Shown here one piece after another: positions 35,122 through 44,018 of a DNA stretch of 64,000 bases. The notes under the pieces are model-generated. The model did not search any database. It was given only the letters and a program-made list of their open reading frames with translations, and had not been told where the DNA came from. A program made the translations under genes and the position numbers. The DNA comes from Streptomyces sp. 378 (GTDB lineage Bacteria > Actinomycetota > Actinomycetes > Streptomycetales > Streptomycetaceae). Within the stretch, counting starts at the first letter, position 1, and each line of letters starts with the position of its first letter. The stretch spans positions 310,001 through 374,000 of the forward strand of contig NZ_JASKMS010000001.1 of the NCBI RefSeq assembly GCF_030124145.1. The letters are read 5' to 3'.

Positions 35122-36192
35122 TCACTCTCCGGCTTCGAGGAGTTCGGCGATTTCACGGGCCGCGTCACGGGCAGGCCGTCCGACACCGATGAGGGTGGCC
35201 GAGGCGGGGCCGGTCCAATCACCGTAGCCGAGCAGGTGCACGCGCGGCTCGTCCACGACCCGGGTGCCCGCGGTGGCGATACGACCGCGGGGGCCGCGCA
35301 GCCCCAGGGACGCCAGGTGCGACAGAGCCGGGCGGAAGCCGGTGCACCAGATGACCGCGTCGGCCGGCGCTCGCGTGCCGTCGGCCCACACCACGCCGTC
35401 GCGGTCAAGGCGATCGAACATGGGCGACGCCTTGAGCAGCCCGGCGTCCCGGGCTTCGCGCACGGGCGGTACGGCGACGATGTCTCCGAGCGACGCCACG
35501 CCACCGTGGTCGGTGCGGCCTTCGTCGAGCGCGCGGCGGCGGGCGCTTGCCACGTCGAACAGGACGCGTCCGTCGATGTCGTCGGGCAGAAAACGGGGCG
35601 GGCGCTGCGTCACCCAGGTCAGCTCGGTGTCGTAGGCCAGATCGGCCGCGATCTGCGCGCCGGAGTTGCCGCCGCCGACCACGACGACGCGTTGTCCGGC
35701 GAAGTCGTGCGGGCTGCTGTACCCGACGGTGTGCAACTGGCGTCCGCGGAAGTCCGAGCGGCCGGGGACGGCAGGCAGAAAGGGGCGCCACCAGGTGCCG
35801 GTGGCGCTGATGACGGCCCTGGCACGCCAGTTGCCGGCATCGGTCTCGATGCGCAGGTGCCGACCGTCGCGGTGGATACCCGAGACGCGTACAGGACGGT
35901 GTACGGGAAGGTCGTACCGCCGCTCGAATTCGGCGAGGTAGCCGACCACATGGCGCGCGTCAGGGTATGTCTCTCCCAGCTGTACGGGCATGGGGCGCCC
36001 CGGCAGCGAGGAGTACGCGGCCGGGGAGAACAAGCGCAGGGAATCCCAGGCGTGTTGCCAGGCGCCGCCCGGCGTGGACTGGGCGTCGAGGACGACGAAG
36101 TCCACGCCGAGGCGGCGCAGGTGGTAGCCGGCGGCGAGCCCGGACTGGCCGCCGCCGACGATCACCACCTGCGTGTGCCGGACGGCCGTCAC
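35122..36192 (-). CDS. arsO: ArsO-like flavin-dependent monooxygenase
   Basis: 356 residues. VVIVGGGQSGLAAGYHLRRLG (FAD), GGAWQHAWDSLRLFSPAAYSSLPG, VVVVGGGNSGAQIAADLAY (NADPH), VIWCTGFRPALSHL. This is the ArsO found beside ACR3 and ArsR in Streptomyces ars operons. GTG start; 37 bases after the ACR3 stop codon, so it is the last gene of arsR-acr3-arsO. Confidence 0.87.
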   Translation of the reverse strand: MTAVRHTQVVIVGGGQSGLAAGYHLRRLGVDFVVLDAQSTPGGAWQHAWDSLRLFSPAAYSSLPGRPMPVQLGETYPDARHVVGYLAEFERRYDLPVHRPVRVSGIHRDGRHLRIETDAGNWRARAVISATGTWWRPFLPAVPGRSDFRGRQLHTVGYSSPHDFAGQRVVVVGGGNSGAQIAADLAYDTELTWVTQRPPRFLPDDIDGRVLFDVASARRRALDEGRTDHGGVASLGDIVAVPPVREARDAGLLKASPMFDRLDRDGVVWADGTRAPADAVIWCTGFRPALSHLASLGLRGPRGRIATAGTRVVDEPRVHLLGYGDWTGPASATLIGVGRPARDAAREIAELLEAGE

Positions 36193-36229
36193 GAGGTCCG
36201 CACCATGCGGGTGCAGTCCGGGCGGTGCA

Positions 36230-37339
36230 TCAGCTCTCCTGCGGGGCCGCCGTCAACTGCCGACTGGCGCTGAACTTCCGCCGCCAGGCCAGCGAGACGT
36301 AGACGAGCGCCACCAGGACCGGGACCTCGATCAGCGGGCCGACGACGCCCGACAGGGCCTGGCCGGAGGTGACGCCGAAGGTGGCGATGGCGACCGCGAT
36401 GGCCAGCTCGAAGTTGTTGCCGGCCGCGGTGAAGGCGAGGGTCGCGGTGCGGTCGTAGGCGAGGCCGATGACCTTGCCGAGCGCGAAGGTGCCGAACCAC
36501 ATCACGGCGAAGTACACCAGGAGCGGAAGCGCGATACGGGCGACGTCCAGCGGCTGCGAGGTGATGGTCTTCCCCTGGAGGGCGAAGAGGATGACGATCG
36601 TGAAGAGCAGGCCGTACAGCGCCCACGGGCCGATCTTGGGAAGGAACTTCGCCTCGTAGTCGGCGCGGCCGAGCTTCTGCTCGCCGATGCGGCGGGTGAG
36701 GAACCCGGCCAGCAGCGGGATGCCGAGGAAGATGACGACGTTCAGGGCGATCTTCCACATGGAGATGTCGAGGTGTTCGCCGTTGCCCAGGCCCAGCCAG
36801 CCGGGCAGCAGGTCGAGGTAGAACCAGCCGAGCAGGCCGAAGGCGATGACCTGGAAGACCGAGTTCAGTGCCACGAGTACGGCGGCGGCTTCGCGGTCGC
36901 CGCAGGCGAGGTCGTTCCAGATGATGACCATCGCGATGCAGCGGGCGAGTCCGACGATGATCAGGCCGGTGCGGTATTCGGGCAGGTCCGGCAGGAAGAT
37001 CCAGGCCAGCGCGAACATGATCGCCGGGCCGACGATCCAGTTGATGACCAGCGAGGACACCATGAGCTTGCGGTCGCCGGTGACGGCGTCGAGCTTGTCG
37101 TAGCGGACCTTGGCCAGGACCGGGTACATCATGATCAGCAGGCCGATGGCGATCGGCAGGGAGATGCCGCCGATCTCGACCTTCGCGAGGGCGTCGTTCA
37201 GGCCGGGGATGGCTCGGCCTAGGCCGAGGCCGACGGCCATGGCGAGCAGGATCCACACCGCGAGGAAGCGGTCCAGGGTGGAGAGCTTCGCAACGACCGA
37301 GGATTCCTCCACGGTCGCGGTGGCTTCGGTGCGGGTCAC
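36230..37339 (-). CDS. acr3: ACR3-family arsenite efflux permease
   Basis: 369 residues, ten membrane helices. Conserved ACR3 stretches: LLIMMYPVLAKVRYDKL, GLIIVGLARCIAMVIIWNDLACGD (with the essential Cys), LVALNSVFQVIAFGLLGWFYL and LAFTAAGNNFELAIAVAIATFG. It exports As(III) using the proton motive force. GTG start overlaps the arsR stop (GTGA). Confidence 0.95.
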   Translation of the reverse strand: MTRTEATATVEESSVVAKLSTLDRFLAVWILLAMAVGLGLGRAIPGLNDALAKVEIGGISLPIAIGLLIMMYPVLAKVRYDKLDAVTGDRKLMVSSLVINWIVGPAIMFALAWIFLPDLPEYRTGLIIVGLARCIAMVIIWNDLACGDREAAAVLVALNSVFQVIAFGLLGWFYLDLLPGWLGLGNGEHLDISMWKIALNVVIFLGIPLLAGFLTRRIGEQKLGRADYEAKFLPKIGPWALYGLLFTIVILFALQGKTITSQPLDVARIALPLLVYFAVMWFGTFALGKVIGLAYDRTATLAFTAAGNNFELAIAVAIATFGVTSGQALSGVVGPLIEVPVLVALVYVSLAWRRKFSASRQLTAAPQES

Positions 37340-37650
37340 GGGCAGGCTCGCTTTCGGTCGGTTTCTATGGTCGTGCGTGCGGTCTCGGCCAGCTCGCCGA
37401 ACAGGGCGGCGAGGGCGTCCAGCACCTCGGGGTGGAGCTTGTAGTAGGTGAAGCGGCCGCAGGGCTCGGTCTCCACGACTCCGGCTTCGCGCAGCACCTT
37501 CAGATGGTTGGACACGTTCGTCTGCCGCGCGCCCGTCTCCTCCACCAGGTGCGTCGTGCACAGCGTCTCGTGGGCGAGCAGGGTCACGATCTGGAGTCTG
37601 ACCGGGTCGGCCAGAACCCGGATCAGATCAGTGTTGGCTGACGTCTTCAT
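37336..37650 (-). CDS. arsR: ArsR-family arsenic-sensing repressor (copy 2)
   Basis: 104 residues. RVLADPVRLQIVTLLAHETLCTTHLVEETGARQTNVSNHLKVLREAGVVETEPCGRFTYYKL: Cys in LCTT and EPCG fit the actinobacterial three-Cys As(III) site, distinct from the CVC type of the other two. It heads the arsR-acr3-arsO operon and is divergent from arsC. Confidence 0.94.
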   Translation of the reverse strand: MKTSANTDLIRVLADPVRLQIVTLLAHETLCTTHLVEETGARQTNVSNHLKVLREAGVVETEPCGRFTYYKLHPEVLDALAALFGELAETARTTIETDRKRACP

Positions 37651-37665
37651 GGGCTGATACTGTCA

Positions 37666-37702
37666 CATCAGTGGTTGATGATGCCACCGGGCGCTGATAT
37701 CA
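37666..37702. promoter_or_regulatory. operators in the arsR-arsC divergent promoter
   Basis: CATCAGTGGTTGATG (37666-37680, arms CATCA/TGATG) and TGATATCA (37695-37702), one facing each gene. Different from the ATAGATG motif, in line with the different ArsR type. Confidence 0.55.
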
Positions 37703-37742
37703 ATCGAGCCTGATGCCGTCGCGAGACAAGAGAGACCTCCTG

Positions 37743-38156
37743 ATGTCCGACAAGCCCTCTGTCCTGTTCGTCTGTGTCCACAACGCCGGCCGTTCCCAGA
37801 TGGCCGCGGCGTGGCTGACTCACCTGGCCGGGGACCGCGTCGAGGTCCGTTCCGCCGGTTCCAACCCGGGGGACAACGTCAACCCGGCCGCCGTCGAGGC
37901 CATGGCCGAGGTCGGCATCGACATCTCGGCCGAGGTACCGAAGATGCTGACCGTGGACGCCGTCAAGGAATCCGACGTCTGCATCACCATGGGCTGCGGA
38001 GACACCTGCCCGGTTTTCCCCGGCAAGCGGTACCTGGACTGGCAGCTGGAGGACCCGGCCGGTCAGGGCGTCGAAGCCGTACGTCCCATCCGCGATGAGA
38101 TCAAGGTGCTGGTCGAGGGCCTGATCAAGGAGATCGCGCCGGAGCCCCAGTCATGA
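37743..38156 (+). CDS. arsC: arsenate reductase (LMW-phosphatase type)
   Basis: 137 residues. [19 protein letters not shown] is the P-loop with nucleophilic Cys; [26 protein letters not shown] carries the two further redox Cys. It reduces As(V) to As(III) for the ACR3 pump, with electrons from thioredoxin. Its stop overlaps trxB by four bases, which fits with that electron route. Confidence 0.95.
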   Translation: MSDKPSVLFVCVHNAGRSQMAAAWLTHLAGDRVEVRSAGSNPGDNVNPAAVEAMAEVGIDISAEVPKMLTVDAVKESDVCITMGCGDTCPVFPGKRYLDWQLEDPAGQGVEAVRPIRDEIKVLVEGLIKEIAPEPQS

Positions 38157-39133
38157 GCACCGGGGCGGACGTGCGCAACGTCATCGTCATCGGCTCCGGC
38201 CCCGCCGGATACACCGCCGCGCTCTACACCGCCCGTGCCTCGCTGAAGCCGCTGGTCTTCGAGGGCGCGGTCACGGCCGGCGGCGCGCTGGTGCAGACGA
38301 CCGAGGTGGAGAACTTCCCCGGCTTCCGCGACGGCGTCATGGGCCCGGAACTGATGGAGAACATGCGGGCCCAGGCCGAGCGCTTCGGCGCGGAGCTCGT
38401 CCCCGACGACATCGTCGAGGTCGACCTCACCGGCCCCGTCAAGAGCGTCACCGACAGCGCGGGCACGGTGCACCGGGCCAGGGCCGTCATCGTGGCGACC
38501 GGCTCGCAGCACCGCAAGCTGGGGCTGCCGGGCGAGGACGCGCTCTCCGGCCGTGGCGTGTCGTACTGCGCCACCTGCGACGGCTTCTTCTTCCGCGACC
38601 ACGACATCGTGGTGGTCGGCGGCGGCGACACCGCGATGGAGGAAGCCACCTTCCTCTCCCGCTTCGCCCGCTCTGTGACGGTCGTCCACCGCCGCGACAC
38701 CCTACGCGCGTCCAAGACCATGCAGGACCGCGCCTTCGCCGACCCGAAGATCTCCTTCGTCTGGAACAGCGAGGTCGCCGCGATCCACGAGGACGGCGGC
38801 AAACTCGCCGGACTCACCCTGCGCGACACCGTCACCGGCGAGACCTCCGAACTCGCTGCCACCGGGCTCTTCGTCGCCATCGGCCACGATCCACGAACCG
38901 GCCTGGTCACCGGCCAGCTGGACCTGGACGACGAGGGCTATCTCAAGGTCACCTCCCCGTCCACGCGTACGAACATCCCCGGTGTCTTCGGCGCCGGTGA
39001 CGTCGTCGACCACACCTACCGCCAGGCCATCACCGCCGCCGGCTCCGGCTGCGCGGCCGCCCTGGACGCCGAGCGGTACCTCGCGGCCCTCGCCGACGCC
39101 CCGTCGGTGCCGGCCGAAGCCGTCACCGTCTGA
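38153..39133 (+). CDS. trxB: thioredoxin reductase (ArsT)
   Basis: 326 residues. [20 protein letters not shown] (FAD), CATCDGFFF (redox pair), [21 protein letters not shown] (NADPH), [23 protein letters not shown]. It reduces the thioredoxin encoded next; coupled to arsC by ATGA. Provides reducing power for arsenate reduction. Confidence 0.95.
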   Translation: MSTGADVRNVIVIGSGPAGYTAALYTARASLKPLVFEGAVTAGGALVQTTEVENFPGFRDGVMGPELMENMRAQAERFGAELVPDDIVEVDLTGPVKSVTDSAGTVHRARAVIVATGSQHRKLGLPGEDALSGRGVSYCATCDGFFFRDHDIVVVGGGDTAMEEATFLSRFARSVTVVHRRDTLRASKTMQDRAFADPKISFVWNSEVAAIHEDGGKLAGLTLRDTVTGETSELAATGLFVAIGHDPRTGLVTGQLDLDDEGYLKVTSPSTRTNIPGVFGAGDVVDHTYRQAITAAGSGCAAALDAERYLAALADAPSVPAEAVTV

Positions 39134-39166
39134 CGGCGCCCGCCCCCACGCACACGAGGAAGCAGC

Positions 39167-39490
39167 ATGGCCCTCAAGAACGTCACCGACGACTCCTTCG
39201 AGCAGGACGTCCTGAAGAGCGACAAGCCCGTGCTCGTCGACTTCTGGGCGGCCTGGTGCGGCCCGTGCCGCCAGCTCACCCCCTCCCTGGAGGCGATCGC
39301 CGCCGAGCACGACGACACGATCGAGATCGTCAAACTGAACATCGACGAGAACCCGGCCACCGCCGCCCAGTTCGGCGTGATGTCCATCCCCACGATGAAC
39401 CTCTACGTCGGCGGCGAACTCGCCAAGACCATCGTCGGCGCCAAACCGAAGGCCGCGCTGGAGCGCGACCTCGCCGAATACCTCGGCTGA
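39167..39490 (+). CDS. trxA: thioredoxin
   Basis: 107 residues with active site FWAAWCGPCRQLTPSLEAIA and cis-Pro SIPTMNLYVGGE. It closes the arsC-trxB-trxA operon and is its likely electron carrier. A strong terminator follows. Confidence 0.95.
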   Translation: MALKNVTDDSFEQDVLKSDKPVLVDFWAAWCGPCRQLTPSLEAIAAEHDDTIEIVKLNIDENPATAAQFGVMSIPTMNLYVGGELAKTIVGAKPKAALERDLAEYLG

Positions 39491-39507
39491 GTCGGCGCCA
39501 TCACACG

Positions 39508-39545
39508 GCGAAGGGAGCGGCCCCGCGGAAGGCCGCTCCCTTCGC
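39508..39545 (+). terminator. terminator of arsC-trxB-trxA
   Basis: GCGAAGGGAGCGGCC and GGCCGCTCCCTTCGC: perfect 15-bp stem with eight-base loop. Confidence 0.93.
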
Positions 39546-39607
39546 CGCACACACACGATCCGTGCAGACGCCTGCTTGACCGGCGCCCTCGAAAGAACGC
39601 CGCGGAG

Positions 39608-40009
39608 CTAGACCTGGCCGGAGGCAGCCATCGCAAGACTGCCGACCGCCGGGTCCAAGATCGCGCGCACTTTGTTCAGGCCGTCGTAGTTCACCGAGTA
39701 CCAGGACCAGGTGCCGCGTCGTTCGCGGTTCAGGAGGCCGGCCTCGGTCATGACCTTCAGATGGTGGCTGACGGTCGGCTGCCGGAATCCCAGGCAGTCC
39801 GCCAGGTCGCAGACGCAGGCTTCGCCGGCCGGCGCCCTCTCGATGATCCGGAAAATCTGCAGCCGCGTGGGGTCGGCGATGGCCTTGAGCATGACGGCCA
39901 GGCGCTCGGCCTCCTCACGCTCGATGAGCAGGCACGCGAGGCCGGGACTGCAAGTCCCCTCCCCTGCCTCGTCCGCTGCCTCCGCGGCGCCCAGTTCAGT
40001 GATAGCCAT
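39608..40009 (-). CDS. arsR: ArsR-family repressor (copy 3)
   Basis: 133 residues. GEACVCDLADCLGFRQPTVSHHLKVMTEAGLLNRERRG has the CVC metal site and recognition helix. Extra Cys in GTCSPGLACLL near the N-terminus. Divergent from the second arsC; an ATAGATG motif overlaps its start and probably serves autoregulation. Confidence 0.92.
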   Translation of the reverse strand: MAITELGAAEAADEAGEGTCSPGLACLLIEREEAERLAVMLKAIADPTRLQIFRIIERAPAGEACVCDLADCLGFRQPTVSHHLKVMTEAGLLNRERRGTWSWYSVNYDGLNKVRAILDPAVGSLAMAASGQV

Positions 40010-40018
40010 CTATTCACC
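40005..40018. promoter_or_regulatory. ArsR-like site at the start of arsR copy 3
   Basis: GCCATCTATTCACC overlaps the ATG of the - strand arsR. A second site, GCCATCTATCCAAG plus ACATAGACGCATGCC, lies at 40095-40123 in front of the + strand arsC. Both share CATCTAT with the sites at 33937 and 46071. Confidence 0.5.
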
Positions 40019-40070
40019 ATAAGCGGGGGTCTTACGTCCGCCATGTGTTCGAAGGCACACTCCCACCCTT

Positions 40071-40092
40071 GTTCACCAACCGTTCACTTAGG
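40071..40092 (+). promoter_or_regulatory. PHO-box-like direct repeat upstream of the second arsC
   Basis: GTTCACCAACC followed by GTTCACTTAGG: two 11-nt direct repeats matching the Streptomyces PhoP box (consensus GTTCACC per unit). About 80 bases before the start of the arsC-like gene. Confidence 0.7.
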
Positions 40093-40175
40093 TTGCCATC
40101 TATCCAAGACATAGACGCATGCCTATTCTTCGTGGTGGGAGAGGAACTGCGAGCCGTCAACCGAGGAGCCGCCCC

Positions 40176-40856
40176 ATGGATGAGCAAAGCCCTCTCGGCC
40201 GAGGCCGCCGAGCAGCCCCGCCGCTGCGGGACCACAGGCCCGTACTCGAGCGCATCACGGCCCGGCTGGCCGCACGCCACAGCAGGGCTTTCTCCCGGGA
40301 GACGGTGGAGAGGTATGTGGAGGAGTGCTCCTGGCTGCTGTCGGCCGAGTCGCGCATCGGGATCCACCTCCCGGTCCTCGTCGAGCGGTTCGCGGACCAG
40401 CGGCTCGGCGCCCTGGCCCGTGGCATGGGGCTGTCGCCGAAGCCGGTACCCGAAGTGCTGTTCGTGTGCACGGAGAACGCGGGCCGCTCCCAGCTTGCCG
40501 CCGCGCTCATGCGGCACCGGGCGGGTGACCACATCCGGGTGCTGACCGCTGGGTCCGAGCCCGGCCTGGAGATCGCTCCCGTCGTGCACCGGCTCCTGGC
40601 CGAGCAAGGGCTGGACGCGGACGACGAGTTCCCCAAGCCGCTGACCGCCGAGGTCGTGACGGCCGCCGATGTCGTCGTCACCCTGGGCTGTGGCGACGCC
40701 TGTCCGGTCCGGCCGGGGCGCCGCTATCTGGACTGGGATCTGCCGGACCTGAGCGGGCTGGACATCGAGAGCGCGCGGGCGGTACGGGACGCGCTCGCCG
40801 CGCGGATCGACGTACTGGCGCGGGAACTGCTGCCGACCAGGGTGTCCCGGGACTGA
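40176..40856 (+). CDS. arsC: arsenate reductase with N-terminal three-helix extension
   Basis: 226 residues. The first ~85 residues (RDHRPVLERITARLAARHSRAFSRETVERYVEECSWLL) form a helical domain found in actinobacterial ArsC proteins; the second part is LMW-phosphatase-like: VLFVCTENAGRSQLAAALM, TLGCGDACPVRPGRRYLDWDLPDL. Likely mycothiol-dependent rather than thioredoxin-dependent, inferred from the extension and from family knowledge. ATG at 40176 is chosen for GAGGAG seven bases upstream; the frame opens earlier. Confidence 0.88.
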   Translation: MDEQSPLGRGRRAAPPLRDHRPVLERITARLAARHSRAFSRETVERYVEECSWLLSAESRIGIHLPVLVERFADQRLGALARGMGLSPKPVPEVLFVCTENAGRSQLAAALMRHRAGDHIRVLTAGSEPGLEIAPVVHRLLAEQGLDADDEFPKPLTAEVVTAADVVVTLGCGDACPVRPGRRYLDWDLPDLSGLDIESARAVRDALAARIDVLARELLPTRVSRD

Positions 40857-40950
40857 CCGGAACTACGTGGTCCAGGGCAACACGTTGGACCGGCCGGCGG
40901 GGCACCGCCATGCAGCCCGTCGGCCGGAGTCTTGTGGATACGGCCCGCTC

Positions 40951-41241
40951 TTACGGGGCCGCGTCGGTCAAGCAGAGGGAGATCAGTGTCCGGGCCTCGG
41001 CCAGGGTGCCTGCCCCGATGATCTCCATCAGGGTGTTCGGGTCTATGGTGAAGGTCTGCCACCGCGTCTGTCCCGTGGCCTGGAACCGGACGCGGACCTT
41101 GGCGGAGAACCTCCGCTTGTAGTGGTAGAGCGTGCCGACGGTCGGGATGTGGTGCCGCCCGTGGACGATGCCCCACCTCGGGTAGCGCGTGGCCCACACC
41201 GGCAGGTCGATGTACGAGTCGTCCTCGGGCCCGTCACTCAC
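40951..41241 (-). CDS. hypothetical protein downstream of the pst response regulator
   Basis: 96 residues from GTG 41239-41241 (VSDGPEDDSYIDLPVWATRYPRWG...). Contains PTVGTLYHYKRRFSAKVRVRFQ and a C-terminal helix (TLMEIIGAGTLAEARTLISLC). No family recognised. Starts 13 bases after the response regulator, same strand, so probably its operon partner. GTG at 41250 is an alternative start. Confidence 0.6.
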   Translation of the reverse strand: MSDGPEDDSYIDLPVWATRYPRWGIVHGRHHIPTVGTLYHYKRRFSAKVRVRFQATGQTRWQTFTIDPNTLMEIIGAGTLAEARTLISLCLTDAAP

Positions 41242-41253
41242 CGCCAGCACCTC

Positions 41254-42048
41254 TTATACCGTGGGGGTCTGATCGGTCGACGCATTCGCGTCCGCCGCCC
41301 GGGAGCATGACGAGCTGCACTCGAAGCGGTAGCCCATGCCGCGGATGGCATCGATGGTGCAGCGGCTCTCCCCCTCGTCCCGCAGCTTGTTGCGGACCCG
41401 GCGGATATGCACGGTAAGGGTGTTGCTGTCCAGGGAATCCGTGCCCCACAGGGCCTGGGTCAGCTCGCGGCGGCTGATGACCTTGTTGGGACGCTCCATG
41501 AAGTAGCGCAGCAGCAGGAACTCGCGGACCGGCAACTGCAGTGAGCGGCCGCGGACATAGACGTGAAAGCCTGCTGGATCAAGCTCGACGTCACCGACCA
41601 CCAAGGGTGCGGCCGAACCATCCCCCTCGTCCCGCCCGGACATGAGGAGAGGCGTTATCTCCTCGATCCGATAGGGACGCGCGACGAAGGCGATCGCTCC
41701 GGCCGCCACCGCCGCCGTCGCCTCCGCCACCCCCTCGGGTCCGGCTCCCACCAGAACCGGCACCGGGTGGAGCCGGGCGATCAGCTCGGTGACCCGCGCG
41801 GCGTCCACCACCGGCAGCGGAGCGCCGAGCAGGATCGCACGGGGGCGCAGCGCACCGGCCTGCAGCAGGGCCTCGGCGCCGTCGTGGCAGACCAGGGCGC
41901 GGACACCCGCACCCTGGAAGCGGGCCAGGGCCTTGGCGGCGAGTTCCTCGTCGGGCTCGGCCAGCAGCAGGTCTGGGGTCTTGCCGTCGCCTGGACCACC
42001 GGAACCGCCTGCTGTGGTCCCCGGTGGCGGGTGTGCCTCGGGTGTCAC
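41254..42048 (-). CDS. OmpR-type response regulator with degenerate receiver
   Basis: 264 residues. Receiver fold: DLLLAEPDEELAAKALARFQ...AILLGAPLPVVD...VLVGAGPE...AFVARPYRIEEI. The acidic pair is reduced to EPD, the phosphoacceptor Asp is Gly/Ala (LLGAPLP), and the conserved Lys is Arg, so normal phosphorylation is unlikely. The C-terminal winged helix is intact (LQLPVREFLLLRYFMERPNKVISRRELTQALWG, LDSNTLTVHIRRVRNKL). A Ser/Cys-rich tail (ECSSSCSRAA) follows. It lies after pstB on the same strand with no kinase; phosphate- or arsenic-related control is plausible. Confidence 0.8.
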   Translation of the reverse strand: MTPEAHPPPGTTAGGSGGPGDGKTPDLLLAEPDEELAAKALARFQGAGVRALVCHDGAEALLQAGALRPRAILLGAPLPVVDAARVTELIARLHPVPVLVGAGPEGVAEATAAVAAGAIAFVARPYRIEEITPLLMSGRDEGDGSAAPLVVGDVELDPAGFHVYVRGRSLQLPVREFLLLRYFMERPNKVISRRELTQALWGTDSLDSNTLTVHIRRVRNKLRDEGESRCTIDAIRGMGYRFECSSSCSRAADANASTDQTPTV

Positions 42049-42195
42049 CCGTGTACTCCTTCACGTGTAGCGCGCAAAGGGGCGGACGTCGGACTGAGCG
42101 GCATGGGTGAAGTCCGGTGCGGTACCGCTCGCACGCGGCGCAGCCGCATACTGATACGGCATCGCCGTGCTTCCAGCGGAGCGCTCAGGCATCGG

Positions 42196-43113
42196 TCAGC
42201 CGAAGCGTCCGGAGATGTAGTCCTCGGTGCGCTGGTCGGAGGGGTTGGAGAAGATCCGCTCGGTCTCGTCGTACTCGACCAGGCGGCCGTGGCGTACGCC
42301 CTTGTCGTCCACGTCGGCGGTGAAGAAGGCGGTGCGGTGCGAGACGCGGGCCGCCTGCTGCATGTTGTGAGTGACGATGACGATCGTGAACTCCTGGGCG
42401 AGGTGCTCCATGAGGTCCTCGATCTTGGCGGTGGCGATCGGGTCCAGGGCCGAGCAGGGCTCGTCCATGAGGATCACCTCCGGCTTGACCGCGATGGTGC
42501 GGGCGATGCACAGCCGCTGCTGCTGACCGCCGGACAGTGCCAGGGCGGAGGTCTTCAGCTTGTCCTTGACCTCGTCCCACAGCGCGGCGTGGGTGAGGGT
42601 CTCCTCGACCAGGTCGTCGAGGTTGCCCTTGAAGCCGCCCACCCGGGGGCCGTACGCGATGTTGTCGTAGATCGACTTGGGGAACGGGTTGGGCTTCTGG
42701 AAGACCATGCCGATGCGGCGGCGCACCTCTATGGGGTCGACGTCCTTTCCGTACAGGTCTTCGTCGTGGTAGTGGATCTTGCCGGCGACGCGGGCGTGCG
42801 GGATGAGGTCGTTCATCCGGTTGAAGCAGCGCAGCACGGTGGACTTGCCGCAGCCGGACGGGCCGATCATCGCGGTGATCTGCCGGTTGCCGATGGTCAT
42901 GTTGACGTCGCGGACGGCCTCGTGGTCGCCGTAGAACACCGACAGGCCGCCGACCTCGAAGACCGGGCTGGTCAAGGACGGCGCCTCGCGGTAGCTGACC
43001 TGCGGGGCCTTGGTGCCGCCGACGGCGTCGGAGGAAGAGGTCATGGCGGTCTCCTGCGCAGCGGTAACTGGCGTCTCGGGTGAGCTGGTTGTCTCGGGCA
43101 CGGCGGTCACCAC
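42196..43113 (-). CDS. pstB: phosphate ABC transporter ATPase
   Basis: 305 residues. [15 protein letters not shown] (Walker A), [14 protein letters not shown] (signature), [13 protein letters not shown] (Walker B), [16 protein letters not shown]. These are PstB hallmarks. The first ~50 residues are a variable tail; ATG at 43044 would give standard length. Energises PstCA import of phosphate (and, adventitiously, arsenate). Overlaps pstA by seven bases. Confidence 0.95.
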   Translation of the reverse strand: MVTAVPETTSSPETPVTAAQETAMTSSSDAVGGTKAPQVSYREAPSLTSPVFEVGGLSVFYGDHEAVRDVNMTIGNRQITAMIGPSGCGKSTVLRCFNRMNDLIPHARVAGKIHYHDEDLYGKDVDPIEVRRRIGMVFQKPNPFPKSIYDNIAYGPRVGGFKGNLDDLVEETLTHAALWDEVKDKLKTSALALSGGQQQRLCIARTIAVKPEVILMDEPCSALDPIATAKIEDLMEHLAQEFTIVIVTHNMQQAARVSHRTAFFTADVDDKGVRHGRLVEYDETERIFSNPSDQRTEDYISGRFG

Positions 43114-44018
43114 CGGCGGCTGTAGCGGTTGCGGAGCCAGATCGCGGCGGCGTTCATCACCAGCAGGATCGCGAGCAGGAGGATGATCGCGGCGGCGGCC
43201 AGGTGGTGGAACTCCTCGCGGGACTGGCTGATCCAGTTGTAGATCTGGACGGGGAGCACGGTGTATGAGCTCTGCAGACCCTCGGGGTTGAACATGACGA
43301 AGGTGACGGCGCCCAGCATGATCACGGGCGCCGCCTCACCGATCGCGCGGGACAGCGCGAGGATCGCCCCGGTCGCCATGCCCGGTACAGCGGCCGGCAG
43401 CACCTGGCGCCAGATGGTCTGCCACTGGGTGGCGCCCAGCGCGAGCGAGGCGTGCCGGATGGACTGCGGTACGGCCCTGATCGCCTCCCTCGACGAGATG
43501 ATCACCACGGGCAGCACCAGCAGGGACAGCGTGAGCGAGGCGGTGAGCACCGTGGTTCCCAGGGCGAGTTGGCGGGCCAGCAGGCCGAGCCCGAGGATGC
43601 CGTAGATGATCGAGGGCACGGCGGCCAGGTTCTGGATGTTGACCTCGATCAGCCGGTTGTACCAGCGGTTCGGGTCGGCGTACTCCTCCAGGTAGATCGC
43701 CGCCATGATGCCGGTGGGCAGACAGAACAGCGCAGTGAAGGAGATGACCCAGATCGTGCCGAAGATCGCGGACTGGGCGCCGGCGTTCTCCGGACGGCGA
43801 ATGGACGGGAAGTTGTTCCACAGCCGTGAGTCCAGACGCGGCCACGCCTCGACGACGACGTAGGCCAGCAGCGAGACCAGGAAGACGATGCCGATCGCGA
43901 GACAGGCGAGCAGCGCCCAGCGGAACAGGCTCTCGCCTGGCCGGAAGCGTGGTCCGGCCAGTGTTCCGCGGCGGGGGCCCGCCGCAGCCGGCGGGGCGTC
44001 CTTGACGGGGGCGGTCAT
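43107..44018 (-). CDS. pstA: phosphate ABC transporter permease PstA
   Basis: 303 residues, six helices, with the permease loop [28 protein letters not shown] contacting PstB and [14 protein letters not shown]. Overlaps pstC by four bases. Confidence 0.95.
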   Translation of the reverse strand: MTAPVKDAPPAAAGPRRGTLAGPRFRPGESLFRWALLACLAIGIVFLVSLLAYVVVEAWPRLDSRLWNNFPSIRRPENAGAQSAIFGTIWVISFTALFCLPTGIMAAIYLEEYADPNRWYNRLIEVNIQNLAAVPSIIYGILGLGLLARQLALGTTVLTASLTLSLLVLPVVIISSREAIRAVPQSIRHASLALGATQWQTIWRQVLPAAVPGMATGAILALSRAIGEAAPVIMLGAVTFVMFNPEGLQSSYTVLPVQIYNWISQSREEFHHLAAAAIILLLAILLVMNAAAIWLRNRYSRRW

